Source: Rikenella microfusus (GTDB taxonomy: Bacteria; Bacteroidota; Bacteroidia; Bacteroidales; VadinHA17). Taken from it: a DNA stretch of 48,668 nt. Shown one piece after another: positions 8,311-16,387 of the stretch; position 1 is the first letter of the stretch, and each line of letters starts with the position of its first letter. The notes beneath the pieces are model-generated. The model made no database searches. It had not been told where the DNA came from and saw nothing but the letters and a program-made list of their open reading frames with translations. Made by a program: the position numbers and the translations under genes. The stretch covers positions 1-48,668 of the forward strand of contig DZBJ01000022.1 in the NCBI GenBank assembly GCA_022736275.1, given 5' to 3'.

Positions 8311-9369
8311 TCATGTACTGTGAAAGGGGAACCTTACCGTCACGGTAAAGCACTCTTCTGAGCGGGTTATGTTAAGTTCGGCCGTCTCACCGAAAAAAAG
8401 CTCGAGCCTGCTGCCCACGTTTTTAAGGCCTATTCCTGCCCCTTTTTTTGTAACTACCGCTTCTGTATCGATATTGTTTGAAACAGTTATGACCACATTG
8501 TCATTTTCCTTTTTCACGCTGGTTCTTATGGTCACCTCTTCGGTTGATTCATATACGCCATGCTTGACCGCATTCTCATAGAGAGGCTGGAGCAGCATTC
8601 CAGGCAGGAGTGCCGGGAGGCACTCCCCGTCAACATCCTCTTCAATCACAAGCCGTTCTCCGAACCTCACCTTTTCGATCTGCAGGTAGAGCCTCAGGCT
8701 CTCCATCTCTGTCTGCAGCGTCACCGGCTGTTCATTCCTCGACGAGAGCGAATAGCGCATGAAGTCCGAGAGCTTCACTATCATCTCCCTGGCCTTGAGG
8801 GGGTCGGTCACGGTGAGTGAGCTGACGGAGTTAAGACTGTTGAAGAGGAAATGAGGATTTATCTGTGAGCGCAGCATCTTCAGCTCCCCTTCCCGAACCT
8901 GTGCTTCAAGCTGTGCCTGCCGCTTAGCTTTCTCCGCCAGGCGGGTGGCACTGAGGAAGAGGTAGTAAACAAGTACTGTAACGGAGAATATCAGGATGCC
9001 TGCAGTTGCCCTGAAGACCAGGGATGAATGCCAGAAGATCTCATAATCGACCTTCTCTGATACAAAGGCTCTGACGATGAGCCTTGGAACCAGGAGCCAT
9101 ATCACAATGGTGACAGACCCGGTAAGGATAATGTTGACAACGGATGAATAGAACTCGTTGTCGTTTCGAAGCATATATTTTACGGGAAACCATATGGCCA
9201 GACCCAGCAGTCCGAAGAACAGCATCGAGAAGAGACCGTCGGCTATAGCCGCATCGGCCTTGCCTCCGTACGCAATATAAATGAGCAGTGACTGGCCTGC
9301 TGCAAGCATCAGCCAGGCCAGCCACCAGATAAGTAACCTTGATCTGTTCTCCAGCAAAGGATGCTTCAT
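8311..9369 (-). CDS. LytS-type sensor histidine kinase (His_kinase/HATPase)
   Basis: The 352-residue kinase has four or five N-terminal membrane segments (about residues 12-140), a short coiled-coil linker, the PF06580 dimerisation motif with phospho-accepting His173 in QINPHFLFNSLN, and a C-terminal ATPase domain with the N-box PLYENAVKHG and G-box GAGIGLKNV. There is no large periplasmic sensor domain, so signals are probably sensed in or at the membrane, perhaps through the LiaF-like proteins encoded 3 bases upstream. It is the cognate kinase of the LytTR regulator that follows. Confidence 0.95.
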   Translation of the reverse strand: MKHPLLENRSRLLIWWLAWLMLAAGQSLLIYIAYGGKADAAIADGLFSMLFFGLLGLAIWFPVKYMLRNDNEFYSSVVNIILTGSVTIVIWLLVPRLIVRAFVSEKVDYEIFWHSSLVFRATAGILIFSVTVLVYYLFLSATRLAEKAKRQAQLEAQVREGELKMLRSQINPHFLFNSLNSVSSLTVTDPLKAREMIVKLSDFMRYSLSSRNEQPVTLQTEMESLRLYLQIEKVRFGERLVIEEDVDGECLPALLPGMLLQPLYENAVKHGVYESTEEVTIRTSVKKENDNVVITVSNNIDTEAVVTKKGAGIGLKNVGSRLELFFGETAELNITRSEECFTVTVRFPFHST

Positions 9370-9372
9370 ATC

Positions 9373-10113
9373 CTACTTATAGCTCTTGATTTCACCCCCA
9401 CCGAAAATCACGGTTCCTCTTATGACAAGTGATCGCGTATTGTCTTTTATAACGTCACCCCTCAGCTTTCTGCTGTCTGAGAACCCTCCCAGTATGGGTG
9501 TCACATCAAGAATTATGTTCCAGCTTTCCGGCACTATGACGGAAGTACCTCCAAATATACACGTTATTTCAATTACATTCTCGCCGGGAGCAAGTGATGA
9601 CCTGGTGAGATCAACCTCACCGCCTCCGAAGATGGATGTGATCTTGCCTCCCCGGAAATTTTCGGTTATAAGCTGTCGTTCAGCACCGCTGAAGATGTTG
9701 GTATAGTCAATATAATCAGCTTTGTTGCTGGCGGAAAAGTTCAGCGTCTTGCCAAGTCTCTTCGAGTTAATGAGCAGCACCACACCGATAACGATGAACA
9801 GGGCAGGCCAGAAGAAATTGAATGACCTGAAGAAATCTGTAAACAGTTCAGGTATCAGAAAGAATCCGCCGACAGATATCAATACGATTCCGGGTGTTTT
9901 GTTGTCTGACCCTGTGAGGGTGATGACGCCGATGGCTATCAGGAGCATCTGCCAGCTGAAGAGTATGTCATCAATGAAATGATCGAGAGGTTCGGGAAGC
10001 ACTGAGGATTTTTTAATCATCAGGATCAGTCCCGCGACTATAAGAAGTACCCCGATGATGAACCTGTTGGGTGTTTCGGGATTCCTGACCGGTTTGTTCA
10101 TTTGGTTTTCCAT
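9373..10113 (-). CDS. LiaF-like membrane protein with cell-wall-stress domain
   Basis: The 246-residue protein has four hydrophobic segments in the N-terminal half (LiaI-LiaF transmembrane region, about residues 17-110) and a C-terminal beta-solenoid-like domain, with repeated FGGGEVDL, FGGTSVIVP and FGGGEIKSYK strands, typical of the LiaF C-terminal (DUF2154-like) domain. In Firmicutes LiaF inhibits the LiaS kinase under no-stress conditions; a similar role on the kinase encoded 3 bases downstream is inferred. A second ATG four codons in is an equally possible start. Confidence 0.85.
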   Translation of the reverse strand: MENQMNKPVRNPETPNRFIIGVLLIVAGLILMIKKSSVLPEPLDHFIDDILFSWQMLLIAIGVITLTGSDNKTPGIVLISVGGFFLIPELFTDFFRSFNFFWPALFIVIGVVLLINSKRLGKTLNFSASNKADYIDYTNIFSGAERQLITENFRGGKITSIFGGGEVDLTRSSLAPGENVIEITCIFGGTSVIVPESWNIILDVTPILGGFSDSRKLRGDVIKDNTRSLVIRGTVIFGGGEIKSYK

Positions 10114-10135
10114 TGTCTTTAATATTAGAAGGTTC

Positions 10136-10474
10136 TTAATGTTTGAATTGTTTAGTCAGTGGTCTGAGCATGAATGCCACTCCTGCCATCACCAGCACGG
10201 CCGGCCAGTAGATATTCCTGTAGACGGGTGCAAGCTGTACGCTCATCTCCGGCATCAGGAACCAGAAACCAAGGGCGAACAGTATTACCGATGACACCAG
10301 TTCCAGGCTCAGCAGCGAGAATACCCCGAAGAAAATGAGAAGCATCTGCCATTTGAAGTAATCTGATATCTCTCCCAGGCCCAGCAGGTCAAGCTTTGCA
10401 ACTATCATAACCAGTCCCAGTGAGATCAGGAACTTTGCGATGCCAACAAACGGATTACGGTCTTTCTCTTTCAT
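10136..10474 (-). CDS. Small LiaI/LiaF-type membrane protein (DUF5668-like)
   Basis: The 112-residue protein is nearly all membrane: about four helices separated by short loops, with the FKWQMLLIFFGVF segment that matches the SWQMLLIAIGVI segment of the LiaF-like neighbour, so the two share the same transmembrane module. It lacks the C-terminal FGG-rich domain. It is the first gene of the leftward kinase/regulator operon, 22 bases before the next gene, and is probably a membrane sensor or inhibitor partner of the kinase. Confidence 0.8.
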   Translation of the reverse strand: MKEKDRNPFVGIAKFLISLGLVMIVAKLDLLGLGEISDYFKWQMLLIFFGVFSLLSLELVSSVILFALGFWFLMPEMSVQLAPVYRNIYWPAVLVMAGVAFMLRPLTKQFKH

Positions 10475-10497
10475 GTCAGTAAAATTGATTTACGCTT

Positions 10498-10505
10498 CAA
10501 AAATA
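10498..10505 (-). promoter_or_regulatory. -7 element for the LiaF-like/LytS/LytTR operon
   Basis: On the minus strand these bases read TATTTTTG, a full match to the Bacteroidota -7 consensus TAnnTTTG, about 24 bases before the first start codon of the operon. No convincing TTTG -33 element was found at the usual 19-20 base spacing. Confidence 0.45.
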
Positions 10506-10605
10506 TTGATAAGCCTCCGGTCTGCGCCATACAATTCCGGCGGGGTGCGGATATATATCGGTGAACAGCGAAGATTCCGGGTGTTGTTACTTTTTTGTTC
10601 ATAAT

Positions 10606-10636
10606 TTTTTTTATTGGAAGAGGATTTATAATTTTG
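10606..10636 (+). promoter_or_regulatory. Promoter for the yceD-rpmF-plsX-fabH operon
   Basis: TAATTTTG (10629-10636) matches the Bacteroidota -7 consensus TAnnTTTG exactly. TTTT at 10606-10609 lies 19 bases upstream in the -33 position (consensus TTTG, one mismatch). Transcription would start near 10643, giving a leader of about 13 bases before the ATG at 10656. Confidence 0.6.
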
Positions 10637-10655
10637 CAGACCGAAAAAAAGGAAT

Positions 10656-11177
10656 ATGTCCGGATTGTATTCCATACCGCTTGCGGGATTAAAGGAGGCC
10701 AGATACACCTACGACTTCAGAATAGGCGATGACTTCTTTGAGGCTTATGAGGGGTCTGAAATAAAGAGGGGAGAGTTCAGTGCGGTTGTGGTTCTTGAGA
10801 AATGCTCCACCCATATTGAGCTTGATACAGTGATCAACGGCCGCGCCGAGGTGGTATGTGACAGGTGCCTCGAGGCATTTAATCTTCCGCTCACCTCTGC
10901 CAACAGGCTTATAGTGAAGCTGGGCAGGGAGTGGGAGGAGGCTGATCCGGACATGATTGCAATGCCGCTGGATGCGCATGAAATAGATATGAGTCAGTTT
11001 TTCTATGAATACATCCATCTTGCATTACCTTTGAAGCGTATTCATCCTGATGACAGCGAGGGTCGCACAACATGCAATTCCGAAATGATCAGGAAGCTTG
11101 AAGAGCATCTTATGACCGGCGACGCAGACTCTGACCCGCGATGGGATGAGCTTAAGAAACTGACAAGGATAAATTAA
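10656..11177 (+). CDS. yceD: YceD/DUF177 family protein
   Basis: The 173-residue cytoplasmic protein belongs to the YceD (DUF177) family, linked in E. coli and plants to 23S rRNA accumulation. The diagnostic features are the CDRC motif within VVCDRCLEAFNLPL (a Cys pair around residues 68-71), an acidic C-terminal half and the ending DPRWDELKKL. Its position directly before rpmF is the conserved arrangement across bacteria and supports the call more strongly than the rather variable sequence. It is the first gene of the yceD-rpmF-plsX-fabH transcription unit. Confidence 0.9.
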   Translation: MSGLYSIPLAGLKEARYTYDFRIGDDFFEAYEGSEIKRGEFSAVVVLEKCSTHIELDTVINGRAEVVCDRCLEAFNLPLTSANRLIVKLGREWEEADPDMIAMPLDAHEIDMSQFFYEYIHLALPLKRIHPDDSEGRTTCNSEMIRKLEEHLMTGDADSDPRWDELKKLTRIN

Positions 11178-11194
11178 ATTAATTCATTACTTCG

Positions 11195-11380
11195 ATGCCA
11201 AATCCAAAACACAGACACTCCAGTACCAGGAGGGACAAGAGGAGGACACACTACAAAGCTGTGGCTCCCACCGTATCTGCATGTTCGAACTGCGGATCAG
11301 CTCATCTGTACCACAGGGTCTGCCCTGAGTGCGGATTCTACAGAGGCAAGCTTGCCGTTGAGAAGAGAACCACAGCCTGA
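11195..11380 (+). CDS. rpmF: 50S ribosomal protein L32
   Basis: The 61-residue basic protein starts MPNPKHRHSSTRRDKRRTHY as L32 does and carries the zinc-ribbon pairs CSNC and CPEC, so it is the zinc-binding (C+) form. It lies 17 bases after yceD and 29 bases before plsX. The linkage couples ribosome and membrane-lipid synthesis and is conserved in most bacteria. Confidence 0.98.
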   Translation: MPNPKHRHSSTRRDKRRTHYKAVAPTVSACSNCGSAHLYHRVCPECGFYRGKLAVEKRTTA

Positions 11381-11409
11381 CAGGCTTTCCGTTCATAAAA
11401 AACTGAACG

Positions 11410-12354
11410 ATGAAAATAGGTCTTGATGCAATGGGGGGTGATTTCGCTCCCGATGCTACCATTGATGGCGCGGTGGATGCCCTCGGAAAGTTGCCGTCAG
11501 GAGACCGACTCGTGCTTATCGGCGATAACGGACGGATAAGGGAGAAGCTCGCATCAATGAATGTCGAGCCCTCATTGTTTGATATAGTCCCTGCGACACA
11601 GGTGATAGAGATGTCTGATCACCCTGCAAGAGCTTTTTCTCAGAAAAAGGATTCCTCAATCGCTGTCGGGTTCGGCATGCTGAAGAGCGGCCTTATTGAC
11701 GGATTTGCCAGTGCCGGAAACACAGGCGCCATGCTCGTGGGAGCAAGCTACACGGTGAATGTGATCCCCGGTGTATTCAGGCCGGCCCTGGTGGCGCTCA
11801 TCCCCAACCTCAACGGCAGTTCTTCCGTTATACTGGATGTTGGAATCAACCCCGACAGCAAACCGGATGTTCTCCTGCAGTATGGCGTGCTGGGCACGGT
11901 ATATGCCAGGTACGTACTGGGAATAAAAGAGCCTTCGGTAGGGCTCCTCAATATCGGAGAGGAGGAGACAAAGGGCACGTCGGCCGTAAAAGCCGCATAC
12001 GAACTCCTGCGTGAAAGCGGTGATATTATTTTCAGGGGCAATGTCGAGGGTCACCACCTGTTTACCGATGAGATGACTGACGTAATCGTCTGTGACGGTT
12101 TCGTCGGTAATGTGGTTCTGAAAATGGCCGAGAAATTTTACGCTGTGGCCAGGTCAAGAGGTATCAGGGACAGCTTCTTTGACAGGCTCAATTTTGAAGT
12201 TGTGGGGGGTACCCCGGTTGTCGGCATTAATGAAAATGTTGTGGTGGGTCACGGTATCTCAAACCGTACTGCTATCATGAATATGATGCTTCAGACCAGT
12301 GACGTGGTCCATGCTGACCTTGCAAGAAAGATCAAGGAGGCAATCGGAGGATGA
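11410..12354 (+). CDS. plsX: Phosphate acyltransferase PlsX
   Basis: The 314-residue cytosolic, membrane-associated enzyme makes acyl-phosphate from acyl-ACP, the donor for PlsY in phospholipid synthesis. The start [15 protein letters not shown] is the family N-terminus; [20 protein letters not shown] and [15 protein letters not shown] are the conserved active-site and nucleotide-like fold motifs. Length is close to normal, slightly short of the usual 330-340. The stop overlaps the fabH start (ATGA). Confidence 0.97.
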   Translation: MKIGLDAMGGDFAPDATIDGAVDALGKLPSGDRLVLIGDNGRIREKLASMNVEPSLFDIVPATQVIEMSDHPARAFSQKKDSSIAVGFGMLKSGLIDGFASAGNTGAMLVGASYTVNVIPGVFRPALVALIPNLNGSSSVILDVGINPDSKPDVLLQYGVLGTVYARYVLGIKEPSVGLLNIGEEETKGTSAVKAAYELLRESGDIIFRGNVEGHHLFTDEMTDVIVCDGFVGNVVLKMAEKFYAVARSRGIRDSFFDRLNFEVVGGTPVVGINENVVVGHGISNRTAIMNMMLQTSDVVHADLARKIKEAIGG

Positions 12355-13358
12355 CGAAAATAAGAGCAGCAATCACGGGAATAAATGCCTGGGTGCCGGA
12401 ATATCGCCTCACCAACCAGGAGCTTTCCACCATGGTGGATACCACAGACGAGTGGATCATGCAGCGCGTGGGTATTAAGGAGCGCAGGATCCTTAAAGGA
12501 GAAGGGAAGGGCACATCGGACCTGGGTGAACCGGCAGTCAGAGGATTGCTGGAAAAGACCAACACCTCTCCTGATGAGATCGATCTCCTCATCTGCGCCA
12601 CAATAACCCCTGACATGGCATTCCCGGCAACGGCGAACATCATATGTGACAAGGCGGGGATCAAAAATGCCTTCAGCTTCGATGTTGGCGCTGCCTGCTC
12701 GGGCTTTCTGTTTGCGCTTCAGACAGGAGCCTCATACGTTGAGTCGGGAAGGTACAAGAAAGTTATCGTCGTTGGCGCAGACAAGATGTCATCAATCACT
12801 GACTATACCGACCGCACAACCTGCACCCTCTTCGGAGATGCCGCCGGTGCCGTCCTCCTTGAACCGACGGAGGAAGAGCATGGTATTATGGATCATATTT
12901 TCAGGTCTGACGGATCGGGAAGGAAATACCTTCACATGAAGGCAGGAGGGTCACTCAGACCGGCATCGCATGAGACCATCGGTGCGGGAGAGCATTTTAT
13001 CTACCAGGAGGGACAGGCTGTATTCAAGTTTGCTGTCTCAAACATGGCTGATGTGGCTGCTGAGATCATGGAAAAGAATAACCTCAGCCCCGATGACATT
13101 GCCTGGCTGGTGCCGCACCAGGCCAACCTGAGGATAATCGATGCCACCGGACGAAGGATGGGACTGCCGCCCGAGAAGGTGATGATCAACATACAGAATT
13201 ACGGCAATACCACTGCCGCTACCATTCCGCTCTGCATCTGGGAGTTTGAAAACAGGCTGAAGAAGGGAGACAACCTTGTGCTTGCCGCTTTCGGAGGAGG
13301 GTTTACCTGGGGAAGCATCTGGCTTAAGTGGGCCTACGATCCCCGTCCGACAGAATAA
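12351..13358 (+). CDS. fabH: 3-oxoacyl-ACP synthase III (FabH)
   Basis: The 335-residue condensing enzyme starts fatty-acid chains by joining acyl-CoA to malonyl-ACP. The catalytic triad is intact: Cys116 in [11 protein letters not shown], His in [11 protein letters not shown] and Asn in [11 protein letters not shown]. The N-terminal [16 protein letters not shown] is the standard CoA-proximal segment. In Bacteroidota FabH often uses branched primers; specificity cannot be read here. It is the last gene before the terminator at 13366. Confidence 0.97.
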   Translation: MTKIRAAITGINAWVPEYRLTNQELSTMVDTTDEWIMQRVGIKERRILKGEGKGTSDLGEPAVRGLLEKTNTSPDEIDLLICATITPDMAFPATANIICDKAGIKNAFSFDVGAACSGFLFALQTGASYVESGRYKKVIVVGADKMSSITDYTDRTTCTLFGDAAGAVLLEPTEEEHGIMDHIFRSDGSGRKYLHMKAGGSLRPASHETIGAGEHFIYQEGQAVFKFAVSNMADVAAEIMEKNNLSPDDIAWLVPHQANLRIIDATGRRMGLPPEKVMINIQNYGNTTAATIPLCIWEFENRLKKGDNLVLAAFGGGFTWGSIWLKWAYDPRPTE

Positions 13359-13365
13359 GAAGCGG

Positions 13366-13394
13366 AAAAAGAGAGGTAATTCCTCTCTCTTTTT
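13366..13394 (+). terminator. Intrinsic terminator after fabH
   Basis: AGAGAGG (13370-13376) pairs with CCTCTCT (13382-13388) around a TAATT loop, followed by CTTTTTATT and preceded by an A-run. This is a standard rho-independent terminator 12-30 bases after the fabH stop. Confidence 0.88.
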
Positions 13395-13416
13395 ATTCAT
13401 CAGGCACAATACTTTT

Positions 13417-13424
13417 TATATTTA
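13417..13424 (+). promoter_or_regulatory. Possible -7 element for the bactofilin/ATP synthase operon
   Basis: TATATTTA matches seven of eight positions of TAnnTTTG and lies between the fabH terminator and the bactofilin start, about 47 bases before the ATG. No good -33 TTTG was found at the usual spacing, so the call is tentative. Confidence 0.3.
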
Positions 13425-13471
13425 CGGGTTAAAGTAATTCAGGGAAATTCAGGGAACAAACAAAAATCAGT

Positions 13472-13864
13472 ATGGCAAAAATCATCGAGACAGACAACGG
13501 CACTGCGGTCAACCTCATAAGCCAGGGCACGGAGATTACGGGCGATATCAAATCAACATGTGACGTCCGCATTGACGGCGTCCTGAACGGAAACATGGCA
13601 ACCAAGGGCAAGGTTGTAATAGGCCCCACGGGCCGTGTCAAGGGTGAGGTGGAATGCAAGAACTCGGAAGTGGCAGGAGTGATCGACGGTAAGATTACCG
13701 TTACTCAACTCCTTAATCTTAAGGCCTCATCAAAGATCACCGGCGCCATCATTACCAATAAGCTCTCCATTGAACCGGGAGCTGTCTTTACCGGCAACTG
13801 CGCAATGAAAGAGGGTGAAAATGGAGGAACAGCGTCAGCCAAACCCAAAGAAGGAGAGAAATAA
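13472..13864 (+). CDS. Bactofilin (polymer-forming cytoskeletal protein)
   Basis: The 130-residue protein has the bactofilin core: a repeating short-strand beta-helix (ISQGTEITGDIKSTCDVRID, GVLNGNM, GKVVIGPTGRVKGEVECKNSEVAG, ASSKITGAI) between a short N-terminal tail and a charged Lys/Glu-rich C-terminal tail. Bactofilins self-assemble without nucleotide into membrane-associated filaments involved in cell shape or localisation of wall enzymes. Its 3' end overlaps the AtpZ-like gene by over 40 bases, so it heads the ATP synthase operon here. Any functional tie between the two is inference. Confidence 0.93.
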   Translation: MAKIIETDNGTAVNLISQGTEITGDIKSTCDVRIDGVLNGNMATKGKVVIGPTGRVKGEVECKNSEVAGVIDGKITVTQLLNLKASSKITGAIITNKLSIEPGAVFTGNCAMKEGENGGTASAKPKEGEK

Positions 13865-14075
13865 AGCTCAGGACGGCCTCTCTTCCTATTCCAGGTACAG
13901 TACCATCGCCATCCAGATGGCAGTAATCATTGTCATTTGCTCCCTCGGCGGAGTAAAGCTTGATAAATGGGCCGGCACAGAACCATGGCTTACGGTGACG
14001 CTGTCACTCCTGGGAGTGGCAGCCGCCATGTGGCTCATAATCAAGGAAGCACTCAGAAATAATCAGGATGTTTAG
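13821..14075 (+). CDS. AtpZ/AtpI-family protein
   Basis: The 84-residue protein from the ATG at 13821 (a GTG at 13815 is an alternative) has two membrane helices. The family pattern is recognisable: SSYSRYSTIAIQMAVIIVIC, then a polar turn GGVKLDKWAGTEPW, then a second helix. AtpZ/AtpI proteins sit upstream of the F0 genes and are linked to Mg2+/Ca2+ supply or c-ring assembly. It overlaps the bactofilin gene by 44 bases and the next gene by 8 bases, so translation is probably coupled across all three. Confidence 0.85.
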   Translation: MEEQRQPNPKKERNKAQDGLSSYSRYSTIAIQMAVIIVICSLGGVKLDKWAGTEPWLTVTLSLLGVAAAMWLIIKEALRNNQDV

Positions 14076-14460
14076 TCCCCTGGCTGTCAGGCATTATATT
14101 CACCTTCTCATTCTGGCCCTGCTCTCTGTTATGCTGATCCTGGCCGTGCACATGATCCGTCCCTCCGCTATCAATCCCTTCAGCTCCGTCATGCTCGCCG
14201 GAGGATTCACCATCACAGCCTTCATTTCACTTTTAATTTTTTTTAAAGGTTTTTGTTCCGATGCCGGCGAAAGTGTCTTTATGACACTGATGGCGCTGGG
14301 CGTCAAGATGCTGCTTTCATTTGTTCTCGCCCTGCTGTTCCTGGCTGTCTTTAAAAACAATCAGGCCGGTTCAGTGATATTATTTTTTATCCTATATTTG
14401 ACATTCACTGTTTTTGTATTTATCAAAATATTTAGTATCCTTAATAAGAGGTCAGTTTAA
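14068..14460 (+). CDS. Hypothetical four-helix membrane protein in ATP synthase operon (AtpI-like position)
   Basis: The 130-residue, almost wholly hydrophobic protein has about four membrane helices and no clear catalytic motif. It holds the place usually taken by AtpI or a small unnamed membrane protein just upstream of atpB in Bacteroidota. A role as chaperone for c-ring assembly is plausible from position only. It overlaps the preceding AtpZ-like gene by 8 bases and ends 11 bases before atpB. Confidence 0.7.
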   Translation: MFSPLAVRHYIHLLILALLSVMLILAVHMIRPSAINPFSSVMLAGGFTITAFISLLIFFKGFCSDAGESVFMTLMALGVKMLLSFVLALLFLAVFKNNQAGSVILFFILYLTFTVFVFIKIFSILNKRSV

Positions 14461-14471
14461 ACAAAATAAGC

Positions 14472-15548
14472 TTGAAAACCAGGTATTTATATATTCTGCT
14501 CCTAATACTCGGATTAATGGCTTCAAGGGCTCCTGCCATATCCTCCGGGGCCGGGGAGGAAGAGAAGAATTCACACGAAATCCAGGATGGTTTTGATGCA
14601 AGTACTTTTATCATCGGTCATGTGGCCGACTCTCACGAATGGCACATTCTGACAAAAAAGGATGGCACCTCCGTTGCCATTTACCTCCCGGTTATAATTT
14701 ACGATAAAGAGTCCGGTTTACATTTTTTCTCTTCCCGCAAGCTCTCTCACGGCCACAGCCACTTTGGCTATGCGATTGCCCATGACGGCAAATATGCAGG
14801 CAAGATTGTGCGTGTGGATGAAGAGGGGCATTATGACGGCACAAAACCTCCGCTCGACTTCTCAATTACCAAGGCCGTCTTCGGTATGCTCGTGGCGTCG
14901 GTAATACTCCTGTGGCTTATGATTGCCATGGCAAGATCGTACAAAAAGTCGGGCACCAGCGCTCCGAAGGGTCTTCAGGGCTTTTTCGAGCCCATTATAC
15001 TCTTTATCAGGGATGACATCGCCATCCCCAACATAGGTGAGCACAAATACGGGAAGTACATGCCCTACCTGCTGACGGTCTTCTTTTTCATACTTGTGAA
15101 CAATCTTCTCGGTCTGGTTCCCATCTTTCCCTTTGGCGCCAACGTGACCGGGAACGTGAATGTGACATTCGTTCTGGCGCTGTTCACTCTGATCATTACG
15201 CAGTTCAGCGCAAACAAGTCACACTGGCGGCATGTCTTTGCCGCCCCCGGGGTCCCGTTCTGGCTGTTGCCCATCATGATACCCATAGAGGTCATCGGGC
15301 TCTTTTCCAAGCCGTTCGCCCTGATGATCCGTCTCTTTGCGAATATTACCGCAGGTCACATCATCGTCCTCAGCCTGGTCTCGCTCATCTTTATATTCAA
15401 GTCGGTTGCCGTTGCACCGGTCTCCATCTTCTTTGTACTGTTCATGTACTGTATTGAGTTGCTGGTGGCCTTCCTGCAGGCATACGTCTTCACACTGCTG
15501 TCGGCTCTCTTTATCGGAATGGCCACAGCTGATCCGGAACATCATTGA
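14472..15548 (+). CDS. atpB: F0F1 ATP synthase subunit a
   Basis: The 358-residue stator subunit starts at a TTG (14472). It is longer than the roughly 270-residue E. coli protein because of an N-terminal extension of about 110 residues with a signal-like segment and a hydrophilic, histidine-rich part, a feature of Bacteroidota subunit a. The C-terminal core carries the essential arginine in MIRLFANITAGH and the ELLVAFLQAYVFTLLSALFIG helix that forms the proton half-channels. It is the first clear F0 gene of the operon. Confidence 0.95.
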   Translation: MKTRYLYILLLILGLMASRAPAISSGAGEEEKNSHEIQDGFDASTFIIGHVADSHEWHILTKKDGTSVAIYLPVIIYDKESGLHFFSSRKLSHGHSHFGYAIAHDGKYAGKIVRVDEEGHYDGTKPPLDFSITKAVFGMLVASVILLWLMIAMARSYKKSGTSAPKGLQGFFEPIILFIRDDIAIPNIGEHKYGKYMPYLLTVFFFILVNNLLGLVPIFPFGANVTGNVNVTFVLALFTLIITQFSANKSHWRHVFAAPGVPFWLLPIMIPIEVIGLFSKPFALMIRLFANITAGHIIVLSLVSLIFIFKSVAVAPVSIFFVLFMYCIELLVAFLQAYVFTLLSALFIGMATADPEHH

Positions 15549-15585
15549 AATCAATATATCAAGTTATTATTTTAAAATTAAGATT

Positions 15586-15804
15586 ATGGAAGAAGCACAA
15601 GCAGTAATGTCATTAGCAGCAGTGGGAGCAGGGCTCGCGGTGATAGGCGCCGGCATCGGCATCGGCCGCATCGGCGGCTCGGCCATGGACGCCATCGCAC
15701 GTCAGCCTGAGGCCTACTCAAAAATCCAGCTTGCAATGATCATCTCGGCCGCACTCATAGAGGGAGCAGCCCTCTTTGCAATTGTTGTGGCAATGATCAA
15801 GTAA
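15586..15804 (+). CDS. atpE: F0F1 ATP synthase subunit c
   Basis: The 72-residue proteolipid starts at the ATG at 15586. Two helices are joined by the conserved polar loop ARQPEA, with the ion-carrying Glu59 in AALIEGAALF. The helix-1 Gln and the Ser/Thr after the Glu that mark sodium-binding c-rings are absent, so proton coupling is favoured. The helix-1 glycine pattern GAGIGIGRIGGSAM is typical. An 11-base-pair hairpin follows directly, between this gene and atpF. Confidence 0.96.
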   Translation: MEEAQAVMSLAAVGAGLAVIGAGIGIGRIGGSAMDAIARQPEAYSKIQLAMIISAALIEGAALFAIVVAMIK

Positions 15805-15814
15805 GAAGAGAAGC

Positions 15815-15843
15815 AAAGCCTGCAATGGTTGGTTGCAGGCTTT
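15815..15843 (+). promoter_or_regulatory. Perfect hairpin between atpE and atpF
   Basis: AAAGCCTGCAA (15815-15825) and TTGCAGGCTTT (15833-15843) form a perfect 11-base-pair stem with a 7-base loop, beginning ten bases after the atpE stop. Only three T bases end the stem and the operon continues, so it is more likely a leaky attenuator or mRNA-stability element than a full stop. Such an element would fit the need for about ten c subunits per complex. Confidence 0.7.
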
Positions 15844-15870
15844 ACCAATGAATTTGTAAATCAAAACAAT

Positions 15871-16383
15871 ATGTTACTACAAAGCAGTCTGGCCAGTCCC
15901 GCCGTCGGAACAGTTTTCTGGACAACACTTATCTTCCTCCTGTTGCTTGTTCTCCTTTGGAAATTCGCATGGGGACCAATCATGAACGCGGTCAGGGCAC
16001 GTGAGGACATGATCCGCAATGCCCTTGACTCAGCGGAAAAAGCACGCGAGGAGATGAAAGTGCTTCAGGCTGATAATGAGATCATCCTGCGCAAGGCACG
16101 AGAGGAGAGAGACAAGATCCTCCGTGATGCAAGGGTGGCTTATGACAGGATGCTGACCGAGGCCAAGGAGAAGAGCCAGTCAGAATCGGATGCAATGGTC
16201 AGACGAACCAGGGAACTCATCGAACGCGAGAAGATATCCGCCATCACGGAGGTAAAGTGCGAGGTGGCAAGGCTTGTCATTGAGGTGGCTTCGAAAGTTG
16301 TCGGAGAAACACTTAAAAGCGATGCCGAGCAGCAGAAGCTGATAGAAAGATATATTAACGAGACCGAATCAAACAGGAACTGA
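15871..16383 (+). CDS. atpF: F0F1 ATP synthase subunit b
   Basis: The 170-residue protein starts from the ATG at 15871; an upstream ATG at 15829 in frame would begin inside the intergenic hairpin and is less likely. It has one N-terminal membrane helix (FWTTLIFLLLLVLLWKFAW, about residues 15-33), then a long charged alpha-helix forming the peripheral stalk (ARVAYDRMLTEAKEKSQSE). Only one b gene is seen, so the stalk is probably a homodimer. Confidence 0.93.
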   Translation: MLLQSSLASPAVGTVFWTTLIFLLLLVLLWKFAWGPIMNAVRAREDMIRNALDSAEKAREEMKVLQADNEIILRKAREERDKILRDARVAYDRMLTEAKEKSQSESDAMVRRTRELIEREKISAITEVKCEVARLVIEVASKVVGETLKSDAEQQKLIERYINETESNRN

Positions 16384-16387
16384 GCAT

